From Flavobacteriales bacterium UBA6057 (GTDB lineage: Bacteria > Bacteroidota > Bacteroidia > Flavobacteriales_G > Salibacteraceae), in assembly GCA_002428995.1 (NCBI GenBank), contig DIYJ01000014.1, positions 259,247-323,246 on the forward strand: 64,000 nucleotides of DNA, read 5' to 3'. Positions 17,225 through 25,909 of this stretch are shown here, piece after piece. The translations under genes were made by a program, and so were the position numbers. A model generated the notes under the pieces. That model did not search any database and was not told the DNA's origin. It saw nothing but the letters and a program-made list of their open reading frames with translations. Positions within the stretch are counted from its first letter, which is position 1. Each line of letters starts with the position of its first letter.

Positions 17225-19621
17225 ATGAGAAAGTACATCGTTGCGTTTTGGGTGCTCGTTTTGGGCGGAGTTTTGGCTGTCTTCATGGTCTTCCTTTTGG
17301 CGGCCAATGAGTTCTTGGGTGACATGCCTTCCTTCCAGGAGCTGGAAAACCCGAACAGCAACCTCGCGAGCCAGGTATTCAGTTCAGACGGTGAAGTGCT
17401 GGGAAGCTATTTCTATCAAAACCGCACTAACGCGCGCTATGATCAGCTGTCTCCCTACCTGGTGAATGCGCTGATCGCGACCGAAGACGAACGTTACCGG
17501 ACACATCCGGGCATCGACATTCGCGGAACGCTGCGCGCCATGGTATACCTCGGTTCCAAGGGAGGTGCCAGTACCATTACTCAGCAGCTGGCCAAAATGC
17601 TGTTCACTGAGCAGCGCTCTACCAACATCGTCAGACGTATCCTGCAGAAGATCAAAGAATGGATCATCTCTGCACGCCTCGAGCGCTATTACACCAAGGA
17701 AGAAATCGTGGCGATGTATTTCAATCGCTTTGACTTTGTGAACAACGCGGTAGGCATCAACACGGCCAGCCGCGTTTATTTCAATACCACGCCAGACTCG
17801 CTGCGCCTCGAGCAGGCAGCCATGTTGGTGGGAATGGCTAAAAACCCATCCTTGTTCAATCCACGCTCACGGCCCGATACAACCCTGCATCGAAGGAATG
17901 TGGTGCTGGGTCAGATGGTGAGAAACAAGATGATCACGCCTGAGGAGCGCGATTCGATTGTTGAATTGCCTTTGGGCATCGACTTTCAAAGTGTTAGTCA
18001 TCACGAAGGTTCAGCCACCTATTTCAAAGAAACTCTGCGTGGCAAGCTCAAGGAAATTCTGAACGAAAAGATTCCTGGAACGGACGAGTACGTGATTTCT
18101 AAGAAGAACGGAGACCCCTACAACGTTTACAAGGATGGTCTGCGGATCTACACCACCATTGACAGCCGGATGCAGAAACACGCGGAGGATGCAGTGTCAG
18201 AACACTTGAGCGGTTACTTGCAGGACGAGTTTTCGAAACACCTCTCCAAGAGAAGCAACTTCCCCTTTGCCCGCCTTTCAGACAAAGAGGTAGAGTCTCT
18301 CATGAATACTGCGCGCAAGCGAACCTCTCGCTATCGGGTATTAACAGGAAAAGAGTGTCACAACTGCCACCGCAGGGGCAGTTATGTGAGTGAGCAAAAC
18401 ATCAACGGAACAGATTATTGGGTGTGTTCTGCACCTGAGTGCGGAGAGGAAGAAAAGCTCAGAGTGATTCCTAAAGACTCCATTCCAGTTGTGTTTGATA
18501 CACCAGTAGATATGACGGTTTTCTCATGGAAAGGAGAAGTTGATACCAACATGAGCCCCAACGATTCCATTCGCTACTACAAGAGCTTTTTGCAGGCTGG
18601 ACTCATGTCGCTGGATCCTCATACGGGACATATCAAGGCTTGGGTGGGCGGCATCAATCACAAGTACTTTGAATACGACCACGTTCAACTGGCCAAGCGG
18701 CAGGTAGGATCCACCTTCAAGCCCTTTGTATATGCCCTCGCGTTGGAGGCCGGATACTCAGCTTGTCAGCAAGTAGTTAATAAACCATACACGTTTAAGA
18801 AAGGTGAATTTGGTTTGCTGAAGGACTGGACTCCGAAAAATGACGGTGATCCTTATGGCTACGAAGTTTCGTTGAAGTATGGCCTCGCCAATTCCATGAA
18901 CACCATCACAGCCTATGTGATGAAGCAGTTTACTCCACAGGCGGCTGTGCAGTTCGCGAGGAGATGCGGCATCGGGTCACACATCGAACCTGTGCCTTCA
19001 CTGGCTCTTGGTGTGGCTGATTTGAGTCTGTATGAAATGGTTTCGGCTTACAGCACCTTCCCAAACAAGGGTATTCGCATGGAGCCCATCTACTTGCTTC
19101 GCATTGAAGACAGCCATGGAACAGTGATCTATGAGTCTGAGCAGGAGATTTACCAGGTGATGAGTGAAGAGCTTGCCTACCGCATGATTGACATCATGAA
19201 AGGGGTGACAGAAGGTGTGAAGGGTGGGCCTGAAGGCAAAAAGATCGGAACCGGAATTCGAATTCGCTCCAATCGTCCTTACGGAAAAGTGCCCTGGGAT
19301 GTGGAAATCGCAGGTAAAACCGGAACTACGCAAGGAAACTCTGATGGCTGGTTCATGGGTTCCGTTCCAGACCTTGTGACAGGTGTTTGGGTTGGTGCGG
19401 ACGATCGAAGTGTGCGCTTTCTCTACACGCAACTCGGCCAGGGCGCAAACACTGCGCTGCCCATTTGGGGATACTACATGAATGAGGTTTGGAAAGATGA
19501 AGAACTGGAGATTGATCAGCGTCCGTTCGACATTCCCGAAAGCCTCAAAAACGTTAATTTCGATTGCGATTTGGTGAATCCAAATTCATCAAGCTCGGGA
19601 GATGATAATCTCTTCGACTAG
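17225..19621 (+). CDS. mrcA: Penicillin-binding protein 1A (bifunctional transglycosylase/transpeptidase)
   Basis: A 798-residue inner-membrane enzyme with one N-terminal transmembrane helix. The GT51 transglycosylase domain (about 60-235) has EDERYRTHPG and GGASTITQQLAKML. The transpeptidase domain has S-T-F-K (in RQVGSTFKPF), SMN and KTGTT. It polymerises and cross-links peptidoglycan. An unusual cysteine-rich insertion lies between the domains: C378, C381, C401 and C406 (CHNC...CSAPEC), with zinc-ribbon-like spacing. It is last in the holB-ricT-gldH-pbp1A operon; the intergenic gap to gldH is 15 bp. Confidence 0.96.
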   Translation: MRKYIVAFWVLVLGGVLAVFMVFLLAANEFLGDMPSFQELENPNSNLASQVFSSDGEVLGSYFYQNRTNARYDQLSPYLVNALIATEDERYRTHPGIDIRGTLRAMVYLGSKGGASTITQQLAKMLFTEQRSTNIVRRILQKIKEWIISARLERYYTKEEIVAMYFNRFDFVNNAVGINTASRVYFNTTPDSLRLEQAAMLVGMAKNPSLFNPRSRPDTTLHRRNVVLGQMVRNKMITPEERDSIVELPLGIDFQSVSHHEGSATYFKETLRGKLKEILNEKIPGTDEYVISKKNGDPYNVYKDGLRIYTTIDSRMQKHAEDAVSEHLSGYLQDEFSKHLSKRSNFPFARLSDKEVESLMNTARKRTSRYRVLTGKECHNCHRRGSYVSEQNINGTDYWVCSAPECGEEEKLRVIPKDSIPVVFDTPVDMTVFSWKGEVDTNMSPNDSIRYYKSFLQAGLMSLDPHTGHIKAWVGGINHKYFEYDHVQLAKRQVGSTFKPFVYALALEAGYSACQQVVNKPYTFKKGEFGLLKDWTPKNDGDPYGYEVSLKYGLANSMNTITAYVMKQFTPQAAVQFARRCGIGSHIEPVPSLALGVADLSLYEMVSAYSTFPNKGIRMEPIYLLRIEDSHGTVIYESEQEIYQVMSEELAYRMIDIMKGVTEGVKGGPEGKKIGTGIRIRSNRPYGKVPWDVEIAGKTGTTQGNSDGWFMGSVPDLVTGVWVGADDRSVRFLYTQLGQGANTALPIWGYYMNEVWKDEELEIDQRPFDIPESLKNVNFDCDLVNPNSSSSGDDNLFD

Positions 19622-19645
19622 GTTAACAAAACGTATTCTCAAAGC

Positions 19646-20350
19646 ATGTCCATCAACAAGGTAGTAGCAGGGCCAAAAGAGGCCATTCAAGGAATTCAGG
19701 ACAACATGACCATCATGTTTGGTGGTTTTGGTCTTTGCGGAATTCCAGAAAATGCCATTGCAGCAGTTCGCGAGCAGGGCGCTAAAGGCCTGACCTGTAT
19801 CTCCAACAATGCCGGTGTAGATGGTTTTGGTTTGGGGCTGCTGCTGGAGACACGTCAAGTCAAGAAAATGATCTCTTCCTACGTAGGCGAAAACGATGAA
19901 TTCGAACGCCAGATGCTCAGTGGTGAGCTGGAGGTAGACTTGATTCCCCAAGGAACGTTGGCCGAGCGCTGCCGCGCAGCAGGTGCAGGTATTCCCGCTT
20001 TCTTCACTCCTGCAGGCTTTGGAACCGAGGTTGCACTAGGCAAGGAGGTCCGCTGGTTCAATGGTAAACCCCACATCCTTGAGCACGCCTTTGATGCTTC
20101 TTTCGCATTTGTGAAAGCACAGAAAGGCGACACAGCTGGAAACCTCATCTTCAATGCCACAGCGCGAAACTTCAACCACGCCATGGCCATGGCCGGAAAG
20201 GTTACTGTAGCAGAGGTTGAAGAATTGGTCCCGGTTGGAGAATTGGATCCAAACGAGATTCACACGCCAGGAATCTTTGTCCAGCGCATCTTCAAGGGAG
20301 AAACCTTCGAAAAGCGCATTGAGCAGCGCACAGTAAGGCCAAAAGCTTAA
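19646..20350 (+). CDS. scoA: 3-oxoacid CoA-transferase subunit A
   Basis: A 234-residue protein. The glycine-rich motif GGFGLCGIPENAI of family I CoA transferases is near the N-terminus, and EVALGKEVRWFNGKPHILE follows. With subunit B it moves CoA from succinyl-CoA to acetoacetate in ketone-body or branched-chain catabolism. The gene starts 24 bp after PBP1A. Unusually, subunit B is not directly adjacent: a 1.8-kb membrane protein gene separates them, in the same direction and tightly packed (10-bp gap). Confidence 0.95.
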   Translation: MSINKVVAGPKEAIQGIQDNMTIMFGGFGLCGIPENAIAAVREQGAKGLTCISNNAGVDGFGLGLLLETRQVKKMISSYVGENDEFERQMLSGELEVDLIPQGTLAERCRAAGAGIPAFFTPAGFGTEVALGKEVRWFNGKPHILEHAFDASFAFVKAQKGDTAGNLIFNATARNFNHAMAMAGKVTVAEVEELVPVGELDPNEIHTPGIFVQRIFKGETFEKRIEQRTVRPKA

Positions 20351-20360
20351 TCCCTTTCCG

Positions 20361-22154
20361 GTGAATTGGTCTGCCTGGACTTCGATTGGAAAACCCCAGC
20401 GCATTCTGCAAGTCACTTTTGGCTTCATTCTTCTGTTTTATGCCCTGGTGCTCATCAACCAAGGCTTCAACTACATCCTCACGTGGGACGTTTTTGGGTA
20501 TTACCTCTATTTGCCCGCCACCTTCATTTACGGAGATCCGTTTTTCCAGGACCAAACCTGGATTGATGCGATCATCAAGAGCTATGACAACACGTGGTCG
20601 CTTTATCAACTCGTAGACCTGGAAGGCGGCAGAAGAGAGGATAAGTACAGCATCGGCATGGCGCTGCTGAACCTGCCTTTTTTCTTCCTGGGTCACTTGC
20701 ATGCATTATTATCGGACAACGCCACAGATGGGTTCTCCAGGCCATATAACCTCTGGATCAACATTGGCTACCTCTTCTATGGTGCCGTTGGCCTGTTGGC
20801 GCTCAGTGATGTGCTGAAGCGCTTGTTTTCACCATCGATTGCTGCGATCACGTTGTTGAGTACCTTCCTGGGTACCAACTTGTTTCATCAGGTATTTGGA
20901 GCAGCAGGAATGCCTCACGTTTATGCCTTTTGCCTCTATGCTTTATTGCTGCGGTGTTTGTGTCGATGGGAGCCGAAGCCAGAGCGATTACTGAGCCTTT
21001 TCACCGGTATCGTCCTGGGGCTTTTGGTACTGGTTCGACCCACGGAAGGCATGGCATTGCTACTGGTGGTTCTGTGGATTTATCAAGGGGAGTCCATTCG
21101 CGATTTTGTGCAGCAGAAGATCATCGGCTGGATTCCTGCAGTTTGGCTTCCATTTGGATTGGGCTTCCTTGGAGTTGTATCGCTCCAATTGATCCGATGG
21201 AAGCTGGCGACCAGCCAGTTTTTGTTCATGGGCTACCAAAACCCAGGCGAGGGTTTTGACTTTCTGGCTCCGCACACCTGGGACTTTCTTTTCTCCTTTC
21301 GCAAAGGCTGGCTACTCTATACACCGCTGATGGTGTTCGCGCTATTGGGCATTGCTGTCCTAAAGCCTTCAGGAAAACGCAGGGCAATTCTCCTCTACAC
21401 TTTGGTTTGCCTGTTCATCGTCTCCAGCTGGTCGTGCTGGTGGTATGCTGATAGCTTCGGAAATCGGGGCATTGTTCAGGCCTACGCGGTTTTTGCAATG
21501 CCTTTTGCAGCTCTGGTAAGATGGTTTGATCAGCAGAAAACATTTCTGAAAGTTGTTGGCGCTCTGCTGCTAATCGTGCTGATCAGTTTCAACCTTTTTC
21601 AAACCTGGCAATTCCAGGAAGGCATGATCCACTCCAGCCGCATGACCCAGCGAGCCTACTCCGAAGTCTTTCTCTCTACCCAGGTTCCTTCCAACATTGA
21701 CGATCTCTTTTCACTGGATCGGGAAGCGGCCATGCGGCACCCTATGGATACCGTGACGTTCTCTGAACGAACGTCCTTCCCCGGTCCTGAACGAGATACC
21801 ATCAATGACGCAAATCCATACGCGACCTTATTGAAGCGACCGTATGTAGAACTATCAGAACAGGAAAACATATGGGTGGAAGTAGAAGCAACGCTTTGCC
21901 GCGAAAACAACAAAACTGGATGGCCAGCCATGGTATTTTCCATAGAGCGGGCAGAGGGTGAATACGCAGGAAACTATCAATGGCCCGACCCGGAATTGTA
22001 TGATATGGGCAAAGACACGATTCGATTTCGGGGTGCATACCTCACACCGCACATTCGCTCCACAGAAGATGCGGTTAAAGTCTATTTTTGGCTGAACGAA
22101 CCAGGGTCGGTTACGATTCTGGATCCTTTGATTTCCATCCGGCAAAAACCTTGA
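20361..22154 (+). CDS. Polytopic membrane protein, GT-C glycosyltransferase-like
   Basis: A 597-residue protein with a GTG start and about ten hydrophobic segments between residues 15 and 420. A largely soluble C-terminal domain (about 430-597) is beta-rich. An acidic first-loop motif (TWDVFGYYLYLPA, about 42-54) after the first helix resembles the catalytic loop of GT-C enzymes that use lipid-linked sugars, such as the ArnT/PMT group. I cannot name a substrate. It lies between scoA (10-bp gap) and scoB (1-bp gap), with no obvious metabolic link, so it must be co-transcribed with the CoA transferase. Confidence 0.8.
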   Translation: MNWSAWTSIGKPQRILQVTFGFILLFYALVLINQGFNYILTWDVFGYYLYLPATFIYGDPFFQDQTWIDAIIKSYDNTWSLYQLVDLEGGRREDKYSIGMALLNLPFFFLGHLHALLSDNATDGFSRPYNLWINIGYLFYGAVGLLALSDVLKRLFSPSIAAITLLSTFLGTNLFHQVFGAAGMPHVYAFCLYALLLRCLCRWEPKPERLLSLFTGIVLGLLVLVRPTEGMALLLVVLWIYQGESIRDFVQQKIIGWIPAVWLPFGLGFLGVVSLQLIRWKLATSQFLFMGYQNPGEGFDFLAPHTWDFLFSFRKGWLLYTPLMVFALLGIAVLKPSGKRRAILLYTLVCLFIVSSWSCWWYADSFGNRGIVQAYAVFAMPFAALVRWFDQQKTFLKVVGALLLIVLISFNLFQTWQFQEGMIHSSRMTQRAYSEVFLSTQVPSNIDDLFSLDREAAMRHPMDTVTFSERTSFPGPERDTINDANPYATLLKRPYVELSEQENIWVEVEATLCRENNKTGWPAMVFSIERAEGEYAGNYQWPDPELYDMGKDTIRFRGAYLTPHIRSTEDAVKVYFWLNEPGSVTILDPLISIRQKP

Positions 22155-22155
22155 T

Positions 22156-22809
22156 ATGCTCGACAAGAATGGCATCGCGCAGCGCATTGCGCAAGAATTG
22201 AAAGACGGCTACTACGTAAACCTTGGCATCGGAATTCCCACGCTGGTGGCGAACTACATTCCTCAAGGCATGGATGTGGAATTCCAGTCGGAAAACGGAA
22301 TGCTTGGCATGGGTCCCTTTCCTTTTGAAGGAGAGGAAGACGCTGACCTGATCAATGCAGGTAAGCAAACCATCACCGCACTTCCCGGAGCTGTTTACTT
22401 CGACTCTTCTACCAGCTTTGCCATGATTCGAGGACAACACGTAGACCTGACCGTTTTGGGTGCGATGGAAGTGAGTGATTCTGGTGACATCGCCAACTGG
22501 AAGATCCCCGGCCGGATGGTAAAAGGCATGGGTGGAGCGATGGACCTGGTAGCTTCTGCGAAAAACATCATCGTGGCAATGATGCACACCAACAAAGCTG
22601 GTGAATCCAAGTTGTTGCGCCAGTGTACACTGCCGCTCACCGGAGTGAAGTGTGTGACACGCGTAGTCACCAACCTGGCCGTGATGGACATTACCGATCA
22701 AGGCTTTAAGCTGCTGGAAACAGCTCCAGGTGTTTCAGTGGAGCAGGTGAAAAATGCCACCGAAGGTCGCCTGATCATTGAAGGAGACATTCCCGAGATG
22801 AAACTTTAG
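22156..22809 (+). CDS. scoB: 3-oxoacid CoA-transferase subunit B
   Basis: A 217-residue protein with the family motifs NLGIGIPTLVANYIP and SENGMLGMGP; the glutamate of SENG forms the covalent glutamyl-CoA intermediate. It pairs with scoA at 19646. The ATG begins 1 bp after the stop of the intervening membrane protein, so translation is probably coupled. An epimerase gene follows after 38 bp. Normal length and no damage. Confidence 0.95.
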   Translation: MLDKNGIAQRIAQELKDGYYVNLGIGIPTLVANYIPQGMDVEFQSENGMLGMGPFPFEGEEDADLINAGKQTITALPGAVYFDSSTSFAMIRGQHVDLTVLGAMEVSDSGDIANWKIPGRMVKGMGGAMDLVASAKNIIVAMMHTNKAGESKLLRQCTLPLTGVKCVTRVVTNLAVMDITDQGFKLLETAPGVSVEQVKNATEGRLIIEGDIPEMKL

Positions 22810-22847
22810 GGCTCGTTGATCCTTTTATCCTGTCCAAGTCTCAATCC

Positions 22848-23840
22848 ATGAACCTCGTCACAGGAGCCACAGGTATTGTAGGTTCACACATCGTTTCAGA
22901 GCTTCTCCAACGAGAAGAACCTGTTCGGGTATTGCTGCGCAAAAACAGCAGCAAGCAGGCCATAGAGCAGCTCCTGCGATTCGACAATCGCCTTCATCAA
23001 ATGGATACCATTGAATGGTTTGAGGGCGACATCAACGATCCGCTTTCACTCATGGAGGCTGTTAAGGGCTGCGAGCGGGTGTATCATTCTGCTGCACTGG
23101 TTTCCTTCAGGCGCAAAGACCACAGCGAGCTGTTTCTGGTGAATGCCGAAGGCACAGGTCACGTAGTAAACGCATGCCTGGAACAGGGCGTGAAAGAGCT
23201 TTATTACATCAGTTCCACAGCGGCCATTGGTGATGAAACCATCGATGGAAAATTGACAGAGCAAAGTGCCTGGACGACCGATAAAGGCCGAAGCAGCTAT
23301 TCACTCAGCAAGCGCCATGCAGAGATGGCGGTTTGGCGAGGCATTCAGGAAGGGCTCAACACCATCATGGTAAACCCCGGCATCATCATAGGGCCGGGAA
23401 AGTGGGGCCAGAGCAGCACCACCATGATCACCAGTTGCGACAGCGGAATGCGATTTTATCCGAGCGGAGCGAATGGTTTTGTAGATGCGCGCGATATCGT
23501 CAAAGCCCTGTTTTTCCTGCGCGAGCAAGAGCGATGGAATGAGCGCTACCTGCTGATCGGGGAAAGCCTCGACTACCAGACCTTCTTTACCAAAGTCTGT
23601 GACCAACTGGGAACCACAAAACCACAAATCGAGCTGAGCAAGTCGGTGGTGAGGCCGATCATAAAGCTGATCGAATGGCTGGAATGGGCACACATCAATC
23701 CGTTGCCGCTAACTTCTGAAAACCTCAAGTCAGCCTATCGAAAAGCCGTTTACAGTGCAGAGAAAATCGAAAAACTGGGGTTTGAGTTCACCTCCATGGG
23801 CGATTCCATTGAATACACGTTGAAGGTTCGAAAAGCGTAG
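22848..23840 (+). CDS. NAD(P)-dependent epimerase/dehydratase (extended SDR)
   Basis: A 330-residue extended short-chain dehydrogenase. The Rossmann motif GATGIVGSHI is at residues 5-14, and the catalytic YxxxK is YSLSK with an upstream YISSTAAIG. The fold resembles dihydroflavonol-4-reductase or 3-beta-HSD-like proteins. The substrate cannot be read from sequence. It is the last gene of the run starting at scoA and is followed by two hairpin repeats. Confidence 0.9.
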   Translation: MNLVTGATGIVGSHIVSELLQREEPVRVLLRKNSSKQAIEQLLRFDNRLHQMDTIEWFEGDINDPLSLMEAVKGCERVYHSAALVSFRRKDHSELFLVNAEGTGHVVNACLEQGVKELYYISSTAAIGDETIDGKLTEQSAWTTDKGRSSYSLSKRHAEMAVWRGIQEGLNTIMVNPGIIIGPGKWGQSSTTMITSCDSGMRFYPSGANGFVDARDIVKALFFLREQERWNERYLLIGESLDYQTFFTKVCDQLGTTKPQIELSKSVVRPIIKLIEWLEWAHINPLPLTSENLKSAYRKAVYSAEKIEKLGFEFTSMGDSIEYTLKVRKA

Positions 23841-23869
23841 AAAAGCTTTCAGTAGCAAGCTATCTGCTG

Positions 23870-23912
23870 TCATGCTGAGGAGCCCCAGAATCGGGGCGTC
23901 TCGAAGCGCGAC
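23870..23912. repeat. Dispersed hairpin repeat
   Basis: Begins GTCATGCTGAGGAG and ends GTCTCGAAGCGCGAC, with inner arms gcccc/ggggc. It faces an inverted copy at 23938, forming a head-to-head pair between convergent genes. Confidence 0.8.
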
Positions 23913-23937
23913 AGCTGTAGAGCATTCATCCAGGTTA

Positions 23938-23982
23938 GTCACCCTTCGAGACGGCACGCTCTGCGCGCCTCCTCAGCATGAC
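23938..23982. repeat. Dispersed hairpin repeat, inverted copy
   Basis: Begins GTCACCCTTCGAGACG and ends CCTCCTCAGCATGAC; inner arms ggcacgc/gcgcgcc with one A-C mismatch. It is the reverse orientation of the element at 23870. Confidence 0.8.
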
Positions 23983-24044
23983 GGATCAGGAAAACCAACT
24001 ACCTAAACCTCATGATCTAATCATCTGATTTTCTGATCATCTAA

Positions 24045-24566
24045 TCAAGGAAGCTTTTCCTTCTGGTCTTTTCCAGCCTTTTTACCCTTCCGAGCGCTTG
24101 GAGGTAACTTCGTCTCGTCTGGAGCGAGCCTCTCTTTTTCATTCATGATTTTGCCTACCGTCCGATCCGCGCTCCCAGCTTTATTGGCGAGTGAATCAAC
24201 GCCTTTCTCCTTTGGGTCCGAAGCCTTTTGTTCGGCCAGCTCCGTGCTCAAAATGTTGAGTGCTTCATCGTAGATCTGACCGAGGTGGTCGGGATCATCC
24301 TTGTAATAGATCAGGCTGGAGTCAACCCGGTCTCTGCTTACTCCGAAGCTGTCCAGCAGCTCGATCATTTCGTTGCGCGCATAGTCTTGCAGCCGCTGCC
24401 TGCGAACGCCACGGTGCTGATAGATGGCGCTTACTTTATGGGTAGCGGCCAGAATAATGGCCAGGCTGTCATCCGAAAGGATGTTGCTTGGTTTCGGGGG
24501 TGGTGGTTCCTCCGAAGCACAGGAAAAAAGTAAAGGAATCGCTATCAGGACCAGCGAACGCATCAT
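24045..24566 (-). CDS. DUF4296 lipoprotein
   Basis: A 173-residue protein. The start is the ATG at 24566, which overlaps the dihydroorotase stop (ATGA); an adjacent ATG at 24563 is equally possible. The lipobox is LLFSC. The central DUF4296 region has paired helices with the pattern LAIILAATHKVSAIY and VDSSLIYYKDDPDHLGQIYD. The C-terminal third is lysine-rich and low-complexity. DUF4296 proteins are widespread in Bacteroidota and have no known activity. It is last in a three-gene operon with the GT2 enzyme and dihydroorotase. Confidence 0.88.
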   Translation of the reverse strand: MMRSLVLIAIPLLFSCASEEPPPPKPSNILSDDSLAIILAATHKVSAIYQHRGVRRQRLQDYARNEMIELLDSFGVSRDRVDSSLIYYKDDPDHLGQIYDEALNILSTELAEQKASDPKEKGVDSLANKAGSADRTVGKIMNEKERLAPDETKLPPSARKGKKAGKDQKEKLP

Positions 24567-25909
24567 CTGGAGAAGGTTAAGGCCTCTCCGGCCAACACTT
24601 CCTGCACCTGTCCATCTTTGTAAACACACGTTCCGTTCACAAAGGTCTTGTCGATGCGGTATTGGAACTCTTGCCCTTCAAATGGGCTCCAGCCGCATTT
24701 GTAGAGCAGGTTGTCCTTTGATACTGTCCACCCGGATTTAGCAACCAAGACGAGGTCGGCTTTGTATCCTTCTCGAATGTATCCGCGTTCGCGGAGCTGG
24801 AAACACTCTGCCACAGAATGAGCGGCCTTTTCGGCAATGCGCTCCAGTGGAATTCTGCCCTGCTCCATCAGTTCAAAGAGTGCCACCAGCGCATGTTGCA
24901 CCAAAGGCCCCCCGGAAGGAGCAGTCCAGTAGTTTCCGCTTTTCTCTTCAATGGTGTGTGGCGCGTGATCGGTAGCGATGATGTCAATGCGGTTGTCCAG
25001 CACTGCCTTCCAAACGCCATCACGATCTTCTGCTGTTTTCACCGCAGGGTTCCACTTGATGTTCGCACCCTTCGCATCATAGTCTGCGTCCGTGAACCAC
25101 AGGTGGTGAATGCAGGCCTCAGCAGTGATGCGCTTGTCTTTCAGTGGAATGTCGTTTCTAAACAGGTACGTTTCCCGCTCGGAGCTGATGTGCAGAATGT
25201 GCAAGCGAGTGTCGTGCTTCTTGGCCAACTCAACAGCGAAGCTTGAGGAGAGATAGCAAGCTTCCGTGCTTCGGATATCGGGATGGTGCCTCCATGGCAC
25301 ATCATCGCCAAAACGCTCCTTGTAGGCAGCGGAGTTGTTACGGATGGTTTGCTCATCCTCGCAGTGGGTGGCTATCAGCAAACCCGTTTTTCCAAAGATG
25401 TTTTCCAGCGTTGCGTGATCGTCCACCAGCATGTTTCCTGTGGATGAACCCATGAAGATTTTGATTCCGCAAACGTGCTGCTTGTCCGTAGCCAATAGCT
25501 CATCCAGGTTATCATTGGTCGCGCCCATGAAGAAGGAGTAATTCGCTGGCGAGCAGGCTGCCGCCACAGCAAACTTCTCCGCCAGCCGCTCCTGCGTCAC
25601 CGTTTGAGGGTTGGTGTTGGGCATCTCCATGAAGCTGGTAATACCACCTGCCACGGCCGCGCGGCTCTCGGTTCGTATTTCGGCCTTGTGTGTTAATCCA
25701 GGCTCCCGGAAGTGAACCTGATCATCGATCATTCCGGGGAGCAGATACATTCCCGTAGCATCAATGATTTCAGCGTTTTGATCCAGATCTTGCTCTGAAA
25801 GACCTTCCTCGGCTACTCGTTCAATACGGTCATTGTTGACGACAACATCGCCCAAAAAAAAGCGACCTTCATTGACGATGGTCGCGTTCTTTATCACTTT
25901 CAAACTCAT
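24563..25909 (-). CDS. pyrC: Dihydroorotase (class I-like)
   Basis: A 448-residue amidohydrolase-fold enzyme that would cyclise carbamoyl-aspartate in pyrimidine synthesis. Motifs: IDDQVHFREPG (about 61-71), the lysine segment GIKIFMGSSTG, THCED, LHILHIS, and ATDHAPHTIEEK. The usual HxH metal pair is QVH here, so the first histidine is glutamine. I recall the same substitution in other Bacteroidota dihydroorotases, so it looks like a lineage trait, not decay. Its start overlaps the upstream glycosyltransferase stop by 4 bp, and its stop overlaps the DUF4296 gene. Confidence 0.92.
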   Translation of the reverse strand: MSLKVIKNATIVNEGRFFLGDVVVNNDRIERVAEEGLSEQDLDQNAEIIDATGMYLLPGMIDDQVHFREPGLTHKAEIRTESRAAVAGGITSFMEMPNTNPQTVTQERLAEKFAVAAACSPANYSFFMGATNDNLDELLATDKQHVCGIKIFMGSSTGNMLVDDHATLENIFGKTGLLIATHCEDEQTIRNNSAAYKERFGDDVPWRHHPDIRSTEACYLSSSFAVELAKKHDTRLHILHISSERETYLFRNDIPLKDKRITAEACIHHLWFTDADYDAKGANIKWNPAVKTAEDRDGVWKAVLDNRIDIIATDHAPHTIEEKSGNYWTAPSGGPLVQHALVALFELMEQGRIPLERIAEKAAHSVAECFQLRERGYIREGYKADLVLVAKSGWTVSKDNLLYKCGWSPFEGQEFQYRIDKTFVNGTCVYKDGQVQEVLAGEALTFSR

